Below, piece by piece: positions 25,194 through 38,300 of a DNA stretch of 64,000 nt. The notes below the pieces were generated by a model. The model made no database searches and was not told the origin of the DNA. It worked only from the letters and a program-made list of their open reading frames with translations. The position numbers were made by a program, and so were the translations under genes. Numbering within the stretch: position 1 is the stretch's first letter; each line of letters begins with the position of its first letter. The DNA is taken from positions 6,606,477-6,670,476 of the forward strand of contig NC_092035.1 of assembly GCF_042242105.1 (NCBI RefSeq), given 5' to 3'. This DNA comes from Pempheris klunzingeri. Lineage: Eukaryota > Chordata > Actinopteri > Acropomatiformes > Pempheridae.

Positions 25194-25854
25194 TTAAGTC
25201 TTCATTTAGAGCTAGAACTAAAAAGGCCAACACATACAGCCTCAAAGAGCAGACCTTAGACTGCAGCACTCGGTGACTGTCTGATGTCGCTGTGGGACAC
25301 TAACCTACCTGTCTCCTCCTGTGAGAGAGTCGAGCTTTCATAGATCCACGAAGGAAAGGTCATTGTCTTTTAATAATGAAAGAAGGGAGTGAAGAGCCTG
25401 GCTACTCACTGTGTCCCTGCATACATCAACTCCACTAAGCAGAAAATTAAAATGGAAATGTACGCCTTGAACGGAGTCCAGGGTCCCATTGACCTGCGCT
25501 GTGTGATTTATGGCGGGTGACTACATCACCTCCATGCTGCCTGGACCGCTGAGCTCATTCCATGCTCCAACTCATACCCGTTCATCTCAAATAGAGTTCA
25601 GAATAGAGTGTTTAGAATATCACTTTGATCCTCTTTTATTGATAATCAGTCACTGACTCAATGTAAAAACCAGTATTCAACTGCCCCCTCAGAAGTTGTG
25701 TAAGGAACCTCATACTGTCTGCTGGATGTGATACAATTTGCATATTTACCACTGACTGACACCACATGGGATGTATATGGGGACATGAACTGATCTGTGT
25801 GCATCCATTTAATCAGATTTCACACATGCTTCCACAAACATGTTTTTTTGGGGC

Positions 25855-26155
25855 GCTGACTTTGGGGCAGCTGACTTTGGGCAAGAGGCAGGGTCACCCC
25901 GAAGTGGTCGCCAGTCAATCACAGGGCCACATACAGAGACAGACAAACACTCTCACACTCACGTCTACAGGCAATTTAGAGTCACCAATTAACCCAGCGT
26001 GCATGACTTTTGGATTGTGGGAGGAAGCTGGAGAGAACCCACACTAGCATGCAAAACTCCAAACAGAAAGATTTCAGGTTTGAACTGGGATTCAAATCTG
26101 AAACCTTCTTGCTGTGAGGCAGCAGTACTAACCACTGCACCACCATGCTGCCCAC
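25855..26155 (+). repeat. Dispersed teleost repeat, 'gggaggaagccgg' family, copy 4
   Basis: Blocks in the same order as copy 2: 'agaggcagggtcaccc', 'agacagacaaacactc', 'tttagagtcaccaattaacc', 'gggaggaagctggagagaac', and the 3' end 'gctgtgaggcagcagtacta'. It retains the 3' end that copy 1 lacks. Confidence 0.85.
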
Positions 26156-26524
26156 TGACATTATCAAATAATGAAATAGCTCAAAGTAATTTGCATGTGG
26201 CTAAGTTTCTTTCTTTTATATTTCTTTTCAAAGTGTCAGATTTCTCCACAGAGCCGTGGCTCAGGGCAGACGGGCTCTGGCACCAAGAACGAAAAAACAG
26301 TGAAAAAGAGAAAACGAGTGGAGGAACATTGATAAATAGTTACTCCTACAGGACACAGGGGGGCGCTGTCTACTCAAAAATGCAAAACACCTGAACCCAA
26401 ACTTCTACCTGCTCTGTGGAATGAACTCCCTAAAAAGAATTGATTACATTTTGTTTATGATGAACACATCTATAGAGTTATTGCTAAACTTTCCTGGCTG
26501 GTTGTGTCACTACGCTGCCACGTT

Positions 26525-26750
26525 TCTCGGGTCGAGGAAATGACCAGTGTTGCCAACTCCTCAGTGAGGAAAGCAGCTACTGGCTGTCCTCAAAGTCGCC
26601 AAATGACTTCATCAACTAATTTGCTTCAGCCTGAAAACATGATTGTCAAAGAAGCATCTTTAAAGGTTAAAATAACTGTAATTCTGGTCGGGAGGAAGCC
26701 GGAGAGAACCTACGCTAGCACGTGGAGAACATGCAAACAGAAAGATTCCT
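26525..26750 (+). repeat. Composite repeat remnants
   Basis: The first part ('agtgttgccaactcctcagt' onward) resembles a fish repeat I have seen but cannot name. From about 26690 a short piece of the 'gggaggaagccgg' family follows ('gggaggaagccggagagaac', then 'ggagaacatgcaaacagaaa'). Together they suggest nested or abutting insertions. Confidence 0.45.
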
Positions 26751-27135
26751 GCAGGATGTCAACATACAAGAATGATGATGATGCACCTGAGATATTTGGT
26801 GGGATTATTTGACCTCTGCTCTCCAGAAACCTCATAAGGACCTTTGCTTCTTACATATCACTGCCAATGACCACATATATTAAAACAATGAACATAGTCT
26901 GCACATTATCACACAACGTTCTGAGACTCCATTGATGTATGTAAATAGAGATGTGATGGATGTAATGGAAAGAATAATTCAATGAAGTATGTTGCTACTA
27001 GATATAAAGCTATTATTCTTCCACCACTCATTGTAAACCAGTTCACTTGGCCTACATTGTACCTTTGAGACTGCTTTTACCATAAATCTGGTAACATTTA
27101 CATTCATTACTATCACCTGTCCTTGTACACAGTTC

Positions 27136-27495
27136 TTACATTGGGTACGATAACTATCCAGAAAATGTGGAGTGGACATATGGAGCAGCATAAAGTCCTG
27201 CAGCCTGCTCAGATGGCAGCTGCACATGCACAGAGTCTCCTTGTCGTAACGGGAGTACAGCGCTGCCGGATGCCTGATCCAGCCCTTTTTGTATTCATCA
27301 TGTGTGTACATTACTGGCTCATTGATCTTCATCAGGACCACCCACACATCACCTCCTTCGCAGTGGACATGGCAAAATAGTAGATCCCTGGTACGCTACA
27401 GGTGAAAATGCCAGTTTGTGGATTGTAGTCCTGGTTACTGTTGTGCAGGAGTTTGTCAAAGATGACAGGAGAGCTCACAGGAGGGGAGGGATCTG
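27136..27495 (-). pseudogene. COL8A1-like C1q-domain fragment, disrupted
   Basis: Read on the minus strand, the segment follows the C-terminal C1q domain of short-chain collagens (VIII/X). The order is [101 protein letters not shown]. The frame is broken twice, each by an apparent 4-base loss: near 27370 (after YYFA) and near 27281 (after EYKKG). An in-frame TAG at 27156-27154 replaces the Tyr of the final YLLYPM motif. The collagen triple-helix region is not found upstream. Inference: a decayed gene remnant, closest to COL8A1, rather than a functional C1q protein. Confidence 0.82.
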
Positions 27496-27499
27496 CGAG

Positions 27500-29360
27500 G
27501 CGTTACCACGGTGACAGCGTTTGATGAAACCTCAAGAGCTTCATAACTTTGTATCATCCACGTCTTGGGAATGTTTGGACCAAATTTGAGGTGGAGGTGG
27601 CTGACCTGCTGAGAGAGAGAATTTTGTGTGTGGTAGTCCCATCTGCTCTGTCCTTTGTTTGGGTTGTTGGGAAGGACGTGCATGCGTGTAGGCAGTGGAG
27701 GTGTGGGAGGGACATGGCTCACATTTGCTTTCTTAAAGAGAACCTTTAAAAATTTAGGCTTCTAGTGGGAACCATTGGGCTTGGAGCTTTTTCACCACTG
27801 CTGGGGCTATATAGCATGACATGACAGACCTGACTGGTGGCTTTCAAAGGTTTGTGGACCTTGTGATGGAGTGTGCTCAGCTGGGATTCAGTGGTTGAGC
27901 TGTGTTTGGAGCAGGAGGTGGGCCTTGTGGTGGAAACACATATCGACCTGCAGTAGGAGCATTTATTAGCAAGTATTTAACCATATTTTGGCACAAACAT
28001 GAGTGTGTTGAACCAAATGATCATACACATGGACATGGAAGAAATTAAGTGCTGTGAGGAAAAAAGCAAACTGAAAGGCTCCTAACATCATTTTTGTCAT
28101 AAGTAATTCTGTTAGTTATATTATTATATATATATTTATATATATATAATTATATTATTCTGTAAGTTATATGATTGCATGTTTAATTTGTTTATCTACA
28201 CTGTATATGAAAAAAGACTTCAGAGCAGAAGAGGCAGATATAAAATACAGAACTGGTAAGACATTTTAAAAAGTGTTAGAAAGTGATTGAGGGAAGGGCT
28301 TAAAATTTGTTGAGGACAAGGTCTATCTCATGTGGCCCCCGTCAGAGACTAAGCCCAGGAACATCATTTGCAGATAAACTGGGGAAGGTGCAGAAGTATG
28401 AAGAGCTGTCCTCACTAATCCCACTTCACCTTGAAGCTGCTCGACTTCTCTGTTCTCTCATTTTTAGCCACACTCTATCAGCTCAAATCCCACAGCCTAG
28501 ACGTCAGCTTCTAAACTTTGCTCTTGTCCATGGACCAGGAAGGGAAATGGAGCCAATGGGAAAAAACACTGTCAGGAAAGACAGGTGTGTGTTTTTGCAG
28601 GGGGACTGGCTGTCCCCTGGTGATGCACGGAGGACAGGTAATCCACTGTGAGATTATCTGGCTCTCTCATGTTGTACAGGTGCAGGTGGCTGATATGACA
28701 CTCAGTAATAGGCCTCTAACAGCCCATGTGGAGATGGCGGCCAGGACAGCTTCAGATAAGAGCAGATAAACAGCGGCTGTCTGGCGTCACGTCAACAACA
28801 GAAGCAGTGCGGCATTCACCACGTTTTACACAACACCGTCGTTTTGTCATTCCACCTTCACTGTCACAAAATGTTCACACGTGGCCTGATGCAGTGCAGT
28901 GTCGGCCAAATCATCAAGAAATCAATGCGTTTTTCTTTGCGTGTATATTTCTTAATCCCTCCTATTTATCTATATATTATCTATTAGTCTTAAGAACTGA
29001 GTGCATCATGACAAGTAGCTAAATGCAGCTCTGAATGTGCATCTTCAGTGACCACAATGCATGGAAGCCACTGAAACAATAAATGGAAATATAATTGATC
29101 ACGAAAAGGAGTAAATCATTGACATTAATAATTCACTTTAAATCCACAGAACATTTGGTCTGGTTGGTGGCTCCTCAAATGTCTCCTGTGTGTGTGTGTG
29201 GGGGCTTTCACTGAATGTGTTTGTGCTTCACAGTCTCCAACTAAACGAGGGACTTTTAAATGGAGGCGTTTCTGTGGCTCACATTAGGAAGCCGGCTCAC
29301 ACACAACATGTGACTGATCTTTATCTGAAGTTCATATGAGGCTCCACAACAGCGTTATCT
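27500..29360. other. Intergenic DNA
   Basis: No gene recognised. A patch of alternating AT (about 28110-28165) could extrude as a cruciform. Open frames of 80-114 codons near 28307-28770 have no splice context or family resemblance. Confidence 0.45.
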
Positions 29361-29505
29361 CAAGACTCTTTCCATAAAGAGCAGGTCTAGACCAAACTCT
29401 TTAATTAGAGAGAGACCCAACGATTCAGGAATTCAACATTAAGGATTCAAGAACCCCCACATGAGCAGCATCAGGTATTATATGAGGACACAGTGGCAGG
29501 AAGAA
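29361..29505 (+). repeat. 145-bp interspersed repeat, copy A
   Basis: From 'actctttccataaagagcag' to 'gacacagtggcaggaagaag', it is over 90% identical by eye to 35868-36012. The terminal 'gaacccccacatgagca... cagtggcaggaa' portion belongs to a family widely scattered in percomorph genomes. Confidence 0.85.
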
Positions 29506-29564
29506 GATTCATGGCACAGCACCATGACCGTAGTCCTGCTTTAAAAGCAAAGACAAGCAGACAA

Positions 29565-32357
29565 AATGAGTGTAACAGCATTTTAATAAATGTCTAGCTC
29601 AGTAACTTGACTCAGTTTCTACATTTTTTATATTTATAGTTTTCATGCTTTACAGGTAGAGCTCATGCATTTGGCCCCACAGTTTTGTTATGTTTTACAT
29701 CAACAATGTAGTGCTTGAACCCGAAGCATACGTATGGACGGGGAGCATCGATGTACAGTGGTCCATTCACTTCAGCTTTACCTCAAAGTTCATGGAAAAA
29801 GTTCCAGTTTCCTTTCTTAAAAAGAGCCGTTCCTGGCACCTCCAGAGACCCTGAGGGGGCCGAGCCTGGAGCCTGGATCCAGGTCTGCTGAGACAGGAAC
29901 ACGGTCTGAACAGGCAAGTAAAGACAGCAATCCAGGAAGGAGGTAAAAATATACGAGGAAAAGAAATGAAGCTACATTAAAAGTGTAGAATTAAAAGTGA
30001 AATATGCCCTGTGCGTGTTGGAGGCTGGAGGTTCACATCCAGAGGAAGCTCGCAGCAAAATACAGAACTGAATTTTAAAACACATGACAGCTGAAATGTA
30101 CAGTTGCTATAGACGATCCTGGTGATTTGGGCTTCTGTCTTGTTTGGTTTGAAAGAGCAGAGCATCACACATAAGACACCACTCAACACGCTATGGTTAT
30201 ATATTGAATGGTTTGAGATAGAGGGTTCGTAGAGGCAGATTACAGCACTAAAAACTAGCATCTGAGTGTGTAGAAAACACAGACAATAAAAAGGTTTGGC
30301 AGATGCTGACATCATCTTTGGCGAGCTCATACTGGTGGCAGCTGAAGGGTTACACCACAGGGTCTGGGTCGATCACTGAGGGAGAGATTCTCACACTCAA
30401 CAGTTTGATCCAGTGCAACAGGCCTCATTTTAGGAGTTAGATGTTTTAGGGTGGAGCGTCTCATTCATTCATGCCGACAGGAAATGTGAGGATGAAAGGG
30501 TGTGAGGGGGCAGATGGGGACAGCAGCCATTCCTTAGCTTTGAAAGGGGAACTGAACTACATCAAGCGTCAGACTGGACCAGTTCTTTGCTGGCCCATGT
30601 GCTGGCTGGAGGGCTCTTCAGTACATATCTGGAGGAATCTGTAGCACTGGACCTGAATCAGTGGTGTTCTACGTTGGAGATTCACTGACTGGTGACTGAA
30701 TGTATTTGCTTCCTGTTTAAAGCTTTACACTGCCACAGAAACAATCCTGGTGCCGAGAGCTCTGCTGGAGATCCGTGTTGTTTTTGTGCTCATCTGGACA
30801 AAAGCAGGTGAAAGCAGAGACAGGAAGAAGACTGAGGTCAAACGGTGGCGTCAGGCGGAGGCGCTCTGCTGACGACCGTGCTGACAGTCCAACAGTGATG
30901 CAACAGTAGCTCAGCTTTGAAAAGAGAAGAGCCAAAATGAATCAGCCAAGTGATTCATGATGTCCACCTGTGTCAAGAGAAGTACTGCTGTGCTGAAGAC
31001 GCCGTTGGTTCCCACACTCTTCTAACCAGCTGTGTCTGCTGCACAACAACAAAGATTTTTCAGCTGTTTCCCAAAACAAAGACGGCGGCCTGAATGATAT
31101 ATATATATATCTCTTATACTAGTATACATGTATATCGATATTTCCTTCCAATGTTTGATCTTTTCCTACTAAAACACCACATTTATGTTTCACTGGATTC
31201 CCTGCTGCCTGGGTAAGGAAACACATTCACATGTCCTTTGAGCTACTGAGCCGCTCAGTCACCTTACAGTCCCAGAGGACAGTCACTTCTTTCAAACCGT
31301 CCTCATCGTCACACACCGACTCATCATTTCATCACTCTCACATTAAAAGGAGACTAAGTAACTTCTAACAGAGAAGTGACACAATCAGCCTTTTCTGAAT
31401 GAACTGAATCCATAAGAGCTAAAAGGAGAACGCTGCCTCCAGTCCCTCCACCCAGGCCTGACAGCTGTGTCAGTCTGTCACTCTCATCAGCTCCACTCAG
31501 ACGTCCTCCCCTTTGACCAGCGTTGGATAATGTGGGACAACAGCAGCCTTTCAAACATTTGCTCAGAGACCTTTGTGATGCCACAGACACTTCCTGATGT
31601 TACTTTGCAGTCTGGACTGAGACTCGGTTACAGCACAGAAGCAGCTCAGGACAAGAACAGCCAGGCGAGACCACCATGTTAGCTGGAATCAAATGGAGTC
31701 TAATTCGTGTTGAGGCAAGATCATGTTTGTACCTCAGAGCAAACAGACATCAGAGTAAACCTGCTTTTAAGATGGAGGGTGGAACTGTGGACGACTGTCC
31801 TCTAATGTCACACTGAAGTCTGTCCCTTTAGACATCTCACTGTGTGTATTCATGGCTTAAAAGAAAAGAAAACGTCCATGTGGCCTCAAAGAGCTGCTGC
31901 AGCTCACACACAGTTTGACGAACTGCAGCAGGACATTCTGCAGTCAGCACGCCACTGAGAATGTGGGATGACAGGACTGAGCATGACGACAGACCTTTAG
32001 ACGTCCTAGGAATTTGGTATAATCATACATGCAAAATGAATACATCACTGTTTTCATACAAACAAGTGCCAGATAAGTAACAATGCTGTTTATGTACAGT
32101 GTCCTCCTCCGTTAGTCCTTGGTAGAAAGTTGCATAACTGACTGAATAATAACCTTCTTTAATGAGTCGTGCTGGCTGACGGGGAGTCTACGTGAAGGAG
32201 GCAAATCCATTCGGACATCTGGATTTGGTGCCTCTTTTCTCCCAGTAACATACATTCCAGTCCAAGACAGTCCAAGAGGGAACAATCTCAGCGCTGAAAT
32301 GACCCAAACTGTGTCAGAAAGGGAAGTCTGTCCCAGACCTCCAGCAGCAGCACTAGC
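29565..32357 (-). other. adarb1: Probable adarb1 3' UTR with ATTAAA signal
   Basis: Plus-strand TTTAAT at 29582-29587 reads ATTAAA on the minus strand. No competing gene occurs between it and the adarb1 stop codon (32360-32358). A 3' UTR of about 2.8 kb would be long but not unusual for this gene. The interval holds no convincing coding frame. An earlier poly(A) site cannot be excluded. Confidence 0.4.
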
Positions 32358-35300
32358 TCAGGTGGCTAGAGCAAACTGGTCCTGCTCTATAGGTTTCTTC
32401 ACCCACGCACCCAGCCCAGCTTTGTGGAAGGCCCTGAAGAGGGTCTGCTTGGAGCTGTGGTACTCCAGCGCCGCCTGCTTGGCCTCGTGGTAGCTGCTGG
32501 GTCTCAGCGTTCTGATCCGCAGGGTGGAGGACAGCTACGGGGACAAGGACACCAGTTAGACAGACAGCTCCAGTGTCTCAGCCGTGAATGCCAAAGAAGA
32601 GAGGGCTCACCTCATGCAAACGTCACACTGATTATCTCAGTCTTCATTTTATATGCATGGGAACTAACTGGCTGATTCTGATGAGATTCAGGTATCAGCT
32701 GATGAACATCTTCAAATGTAGGGACACGTCCTCTGAGGTGTGCCTATATTCACCCAGCTAAGGAGGTGCAGAAACTTCTAAATAAGAGTCGCAGCAGAAT
32801 TACCAGGTTCTGACTAACCAGTCAACTTCTTTATGTTGAGAGGCTTTGACAAATGTGAGGGAAATGTATCACACTGAGGGAATCAGGGCTGTGCCACCAT
32901 GTCTGATTCTGGAGTGAACAGACAAGATTATAGATTACAGACTGTAGTAGATTTTTACACTTGTCACTTAGCATTCAGGTGAGTGAACAGGCCATGGGAC
33001 TCTCTGCAGGTCCAGGTACTGGAGTGGAGCTATGAATGCAGTTAGTCACAGTGACCTTCTTTCTAGAGTCAAAGAAGAGCAGATGTGATACCTTGAATCT
33101 GAATGAGCTGCTTACATTAATGTGACACGTCCGATAGCGCTGTCTTTCTAATGTCAGTGTGAATGAGATTAAAGATGTGATCTGAGCTGTGCAGATCTGT
33201 CCTCACGCTGAGCTCTGTGATCTTACAGCTCCACCAGACTCAGATAGCGTGCCCACTGTCTCGCCTCACTACACCGCTGCGTGATGAGCAGAGCAGCACG
33301 TTACCTTGGCGTGCAGGCGCATCCATCGGCTGTAGAGGGCGTGTTTACAGAGCCTGGAGGGTCGACCCAGATCATCTTTCCCCGTGGTGGCATTGATCAC
33401 CTCCAGGCCTTGGTCTCCCACCGTCCAGTTCACACTGAAGTTGGGTGCTTTGCCCGGCTGACGAGCCTCTGCGTTACTTATTCCTGTAGAAGGAAAGACG
33501 GCGCTCATGAACAAGAACAGAAATCTATTGAATAAAATAGACTATTAAAAAAGCCCCCCTGCTTTACTTGTGCATTGTACATAACTCAGACAGGACATTT
33601 TGAGATCGCACTGAATCACATATTACAAAGGACCTGAGAGGATCCTCACTCTGGGTCCCCAACACAGCCACCATGCAAAACTCCATTCACTTTTTTATGA
33701 TTTAAACCTGAAAGTGTCCCGTCTGTACTGTCAGAGAGGAAAACATGTTATGTCTCGTCAAGTTTGTTACGCTTAGTTCATGTATTTCCTGTTTTATTGT
33801 GCCGCTCATCTGTTCCCTCTTGTTTCAGGCCCCTCGACCTCCTGCCCTGATTGTTTCCACATGTTCCCCCTCCCTGGTGTGTAGATTGTCTGTGCTTTCC
33901 CCTGTCCTGTGCTAGATGGTCTTGTGCCCTTTTCCGAGTGTTCCAGCATCCTGGTTAGTGTTAGTATCTTGTTGAGAGTGTTTGAGTCTAGTCTATAAGT
34001 TTTTCAGTCTTTGTTTGCCTCGTGTCGAGCATTTGAGTCCGTTTTCTTGTGTGTGCTTCTGGTCGTAACAAAACAGGAGACAGGTTGGGAAATCGGTCAT
34101 TTGTAGAAGTGCAGTGTGTTTCTCACCACTGAGCAGTGGTCTGTTCAAACTGAAGGACGGTGGCAGGTCCTCGATCTCAGTGATCCTCTGGTACATGGCT
34201 CTGGAGAGGTGGTCGGCATGGTACAGGCTGCCCAGAATGATGCTGGAGAAGTAGATGGGCTCAGTGAAGTAGCTCATCAGAGAGCCCTGGAATCCCACCA
34301 CGTTCCACCTGAAGGGGGGGCAGAAGGGACCATTTATTCAATCAGGCAAAGTGCCATAAACCTGTGGACTAGGATCCTCTGGTCCTTTGTTGCGACCCAG
34401 AGACAGCAGAGGTTAAACCTGAAGGAGCACACACACAAATCTGCAAAAATCAACATTGTTGTTCCAACTGAAAGCACTAATCAGATTCCCAAGCTATTAT
34501 CAGCCTCCTGGAGAATCATCACAAGGCCTAATCAAAGCTCCAGTGGCTTAATGACACCTGAGAATGGAGCGATGGAGGATGTTTCAGCCTCTTTACACAT
34601 GCACATAACGATCAGGCCTCCTGCTGCTCTGCTCAAAGACTTCCTTCAGCACCTGGAGAGGGGCTGCAGGCTGTGTGTCAGTGTGTAATGAGAGGGAAAA
34701 CTCATCATGTCCTACAGCTGGATTAAAGGTGGTGTGGATTCATTTAGTCATTTCCACACTGTATACTCAAATCAAATGCTTTCCTTCACGGGTGCACGGG
34801 CCAAGAAAAAACACGCCGTTTCCTCCATACTTAGAGCAGATGCTAAATGGTCTGTATTTGTGTAGCACCTTTGTAGTCATTTCAACCACTCAAAGCACTT
34901 TTACATCACATCCTCATTCACACATCATTCATTCAGGAGGAATGTAATTTGGAGGAGACTGTTCTTTCACACACATTCACACACTGAAGCTGCTTCAGGA
35001 GCAGGTGGGGGTTCAGAGTCTTGCTGAAGGACACTTGGACATGCTGACTGGAGGTCTGATAGAGCCGGCTGCAGCTCTGCCTCCGTGCAGCCTGCGTGGA
35101 CGTGGTGTCATGGAGCACATATCTGAAAATGTAGCCACAAACCATCTGCCATCCACCTGCAGCAGTGTGTGTGAGCAGGTAGTGGAGGAACACAAACCTG
35201 GCTATCTTGTCACTGCAGGACATGGTGAGCAGCCTCTCCCCCTGAAGAACCCCGTCCCACGTCTGGATGGTGTTACTGGAGCGTACTGGGATGGTTCCTT

Positions 35301-38300
35301 CACCAGACTCGATTTTAGTGCGCAGCTGCCCGCGGGCTTTTCTGTTTGGGTGTCTGTCTCCCTGGTCTGAAGGGGGGGGGGCAACAACACACTCTCATAC
35401 TCAGCTAAACATTGTCATGAAAAACCTTCACAATCAAAGCACATCACAGCCTTGGGTTAATTCTTCTGCACTCACCCTCCACTCCGGCTTCGTGGGGGGA
35501 GAAGATGCGGGCGTCTCCACAGGGGGACGTGCTGATGTACAGGTGGAACTGGACGTTCTGCTTCAGTCTGAAGCCCAGTCTGTCTCCACACCTGCTGAAG
35601 ATGGATTTGTGGTGCTCCTCTTCGTGGTTACTGACACACCAAAATGAAGTCAAGTGATACAATAGAAAGCTTGTGAAGACTTTTATGAAGACAAATAAAT
35701 GTCACTTTGGTGAATAGTTGAGATTTTACTCCAGCTGAGTAGAAAACTTAAGAAACACAGTTTCATGAATATGTTCATCAAGATATACAAACAATCTCAC
35801 TGTGATTTGCTGAACCATATTTGAGCAGCTCTAGCTAAGCTTTAGACGTGGCAGCTCCACATCAATCAAGACTCTTTCCATAAAGAGCAGGTCTAGACCA
35901 AACTCTTTAATTAGAGAGAGACCCAACGATTCAGGAACTCAACATTAAGGATTCAAGAACCCCCACATGAGCAGCATCAGATATTATATTAGGACACAGT
36001 GGCAGGAAAAAATGTGCTGTATCGTACTGTGACTCACCTGAGGAAGTGCTCCAGCTGGGTGTACAGGTACCTGATGAGCGACCGCCGAGCCACAATCTCA
36101 GCATGGCAGTCATTGAGGGCCAAGCCTCTATCGCTCATGTATTCACCATTGATGCACTTTGTCCCTGTAGACACGCAGATGACCTCAGCCTCCTTCACAT
36201 CGGTACCTGTACAGAGAAAGTATGAAGATAGAAGTCTAAAGTGGGACTTTGATTTGGTGCCATCATAAACAAACTGCTGGACGGAGACCCAAAGATCAGC
36301 CACCTTTAATCCTTGCTTCACCACATCCACACCGAAGAAGTTTTTTTCATCTAAAGAGCAGAAACATGATTCCAGGGTTTATCTGCATCCGTCAGCTCAC
36401 TAGGCCTGTGGGCCCCTGCTGACACTTTGGAGAAAGCTGCAAAGAGCCATTTGTCAGCAGTCTGCCAGTTCTCTACAGCAGACACACAACGAGCGAGAAG
36501 ACAAGAGCGACTGTCTGGATCCACAGAAGCAGGATGTGAACTGTCAGACTGGGCCCAGCTTTCTGCATCGCTGTTCTAAATGGCCGAGATGTTCAGAAGT
36601 GGCTGGAACACATTCACCTCTACCTCAGCTGAAGAGATCCAAACAAATATCCAAGCAGAGAGGAAAGCTTTGCCAAAGAAGCCCTTCAGCTTGGGGAGTT
36701 TACCGAGATCACAAATACATCATCCCTGCTCCATCTAACATGAAGACAAACTGACAGTTTGCATTCCCTAATGCTGACCTCACCCAGTATAAACGATCCC
36801 TGGTGTGAGTTGTGCTGAGGCTAGTAGCATCACTATGTCCAGGATAAATGGCCCCTGGGAATGGGCTGGCTGTAGGTTTGCAGTGAAGATGTCTTTGTTC
36901 AACCTTAGACTACTGAGTCTGTCTTAACCTGCATCCTCACTGAGTACCAGGACCAGAAACATGGGGGAAAACAAGCACACACATATATGTATATAAAAAT
37001 AAATGGATGAGGGTTGAATATTCTCCAAAGCAACTGTTTGGCAGACAAAAAAAAAAAACTACCTGTTGTCATGACGACACCTGCCAATACTTTCCGGCGA
37101 GCGTGTGGTGACGCGAAGTTGTCCGTCAGTTCGCTGAACTTGTCAACAACCAGACGAGAGACAGCATCTGCCAGGACCTGTGGTGGACAACACACACATG
37201 AGCATGAAAAAGAATTAGAGTAGAAGGCTGTAACTAAAGAAACCAGATTTAAAACATGATACAAATGACCAAACAGCAGAAGACATCACTGCCAAAGTGT
37301 GATGAAAAGCTCTTCTTATCTACACTGAAACTATCGCTGAATATTTCAATTAGAAATGCTGCACTGGTGTGAATGACAGGCAGGGATCTCAGCAGCTTAA
37401 TACTGTCAAATCCTCTGCTTCACTGACTGCTCTGGAAGAAAAGCAGAGAGACTTGGAGAGGCTGGTATAATGAACAGCGGTGTTTGAATAGCACTCAGAG
37501 GCTGATGGTAATTAAGATAGCAGCTGTGTTATCAGAGTGCAGGGATTACAGGCATGGATTAGTTCATGTGTAAATAGATTCCCAGTGTATTGAACCTGTC
37601 CCTCCTGAAGCCGTCTTCATCTTCAATCAGACTTTCTCAGGTTGGCCATGAGAGGTGACATTTGTAGACGTGTCTTTCATTGTACGACAGGAGCTGACAA
37701 GGCAGCATCTGCAGTGTCTGATCAACCGGGCCACTGCTCATCTCTGACAATGGGCCTCTCGAAAAATATGGCAGCGAAAGAGTTATAAATGCTACCCAGT
37801 CAGTAGTAAGTGATGCTGTAGGACATGCGTCTGCCCTTTTCTTCTCCTAGTTTTATTTTCCTTAGTGTGGATGACGCCACTCCACCAGAAACAGTAAAGA
37901 GCACCTGACAAAAGGCCTCAATGTGTGTCTGCACAGAGGGTTACAGAAGAAATCAGGAGAAAACATGAATGCCATATCAAACGAGAAATCGAGTTCATCA
38001 GACAATTATTAGAATTTCCCTCTGCAAACGTATAATTTGTGCAACATTTAGATAGAAACATGCTTTCAGTCTGATGTCTACCTCTGTGCCTCTCTGGTCC
38101 AGTAATGTGTGACACTGAGACATCCAGACGAGCACCTCTGTCCCTTCATGTGTTTTATGTGCTGTAAAGTGGTCATAATGTAGCTCTCCAGTTACTGGTA
38201 AAGATACAGGGTCACATGCTGACTGCTTTTTGGTTCTTCACCAGTGGTTGGTCAGGATGCAGAGTTAGCATGTAAGCATCCGGCCCTTGAGACAATGCTG

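Noticed and set aside
28110..28165. AT palindrome as an origin or matrix attachment site
   Set aside because: Alternating AT simple sequence is common in fish introns and spacers; no further support.
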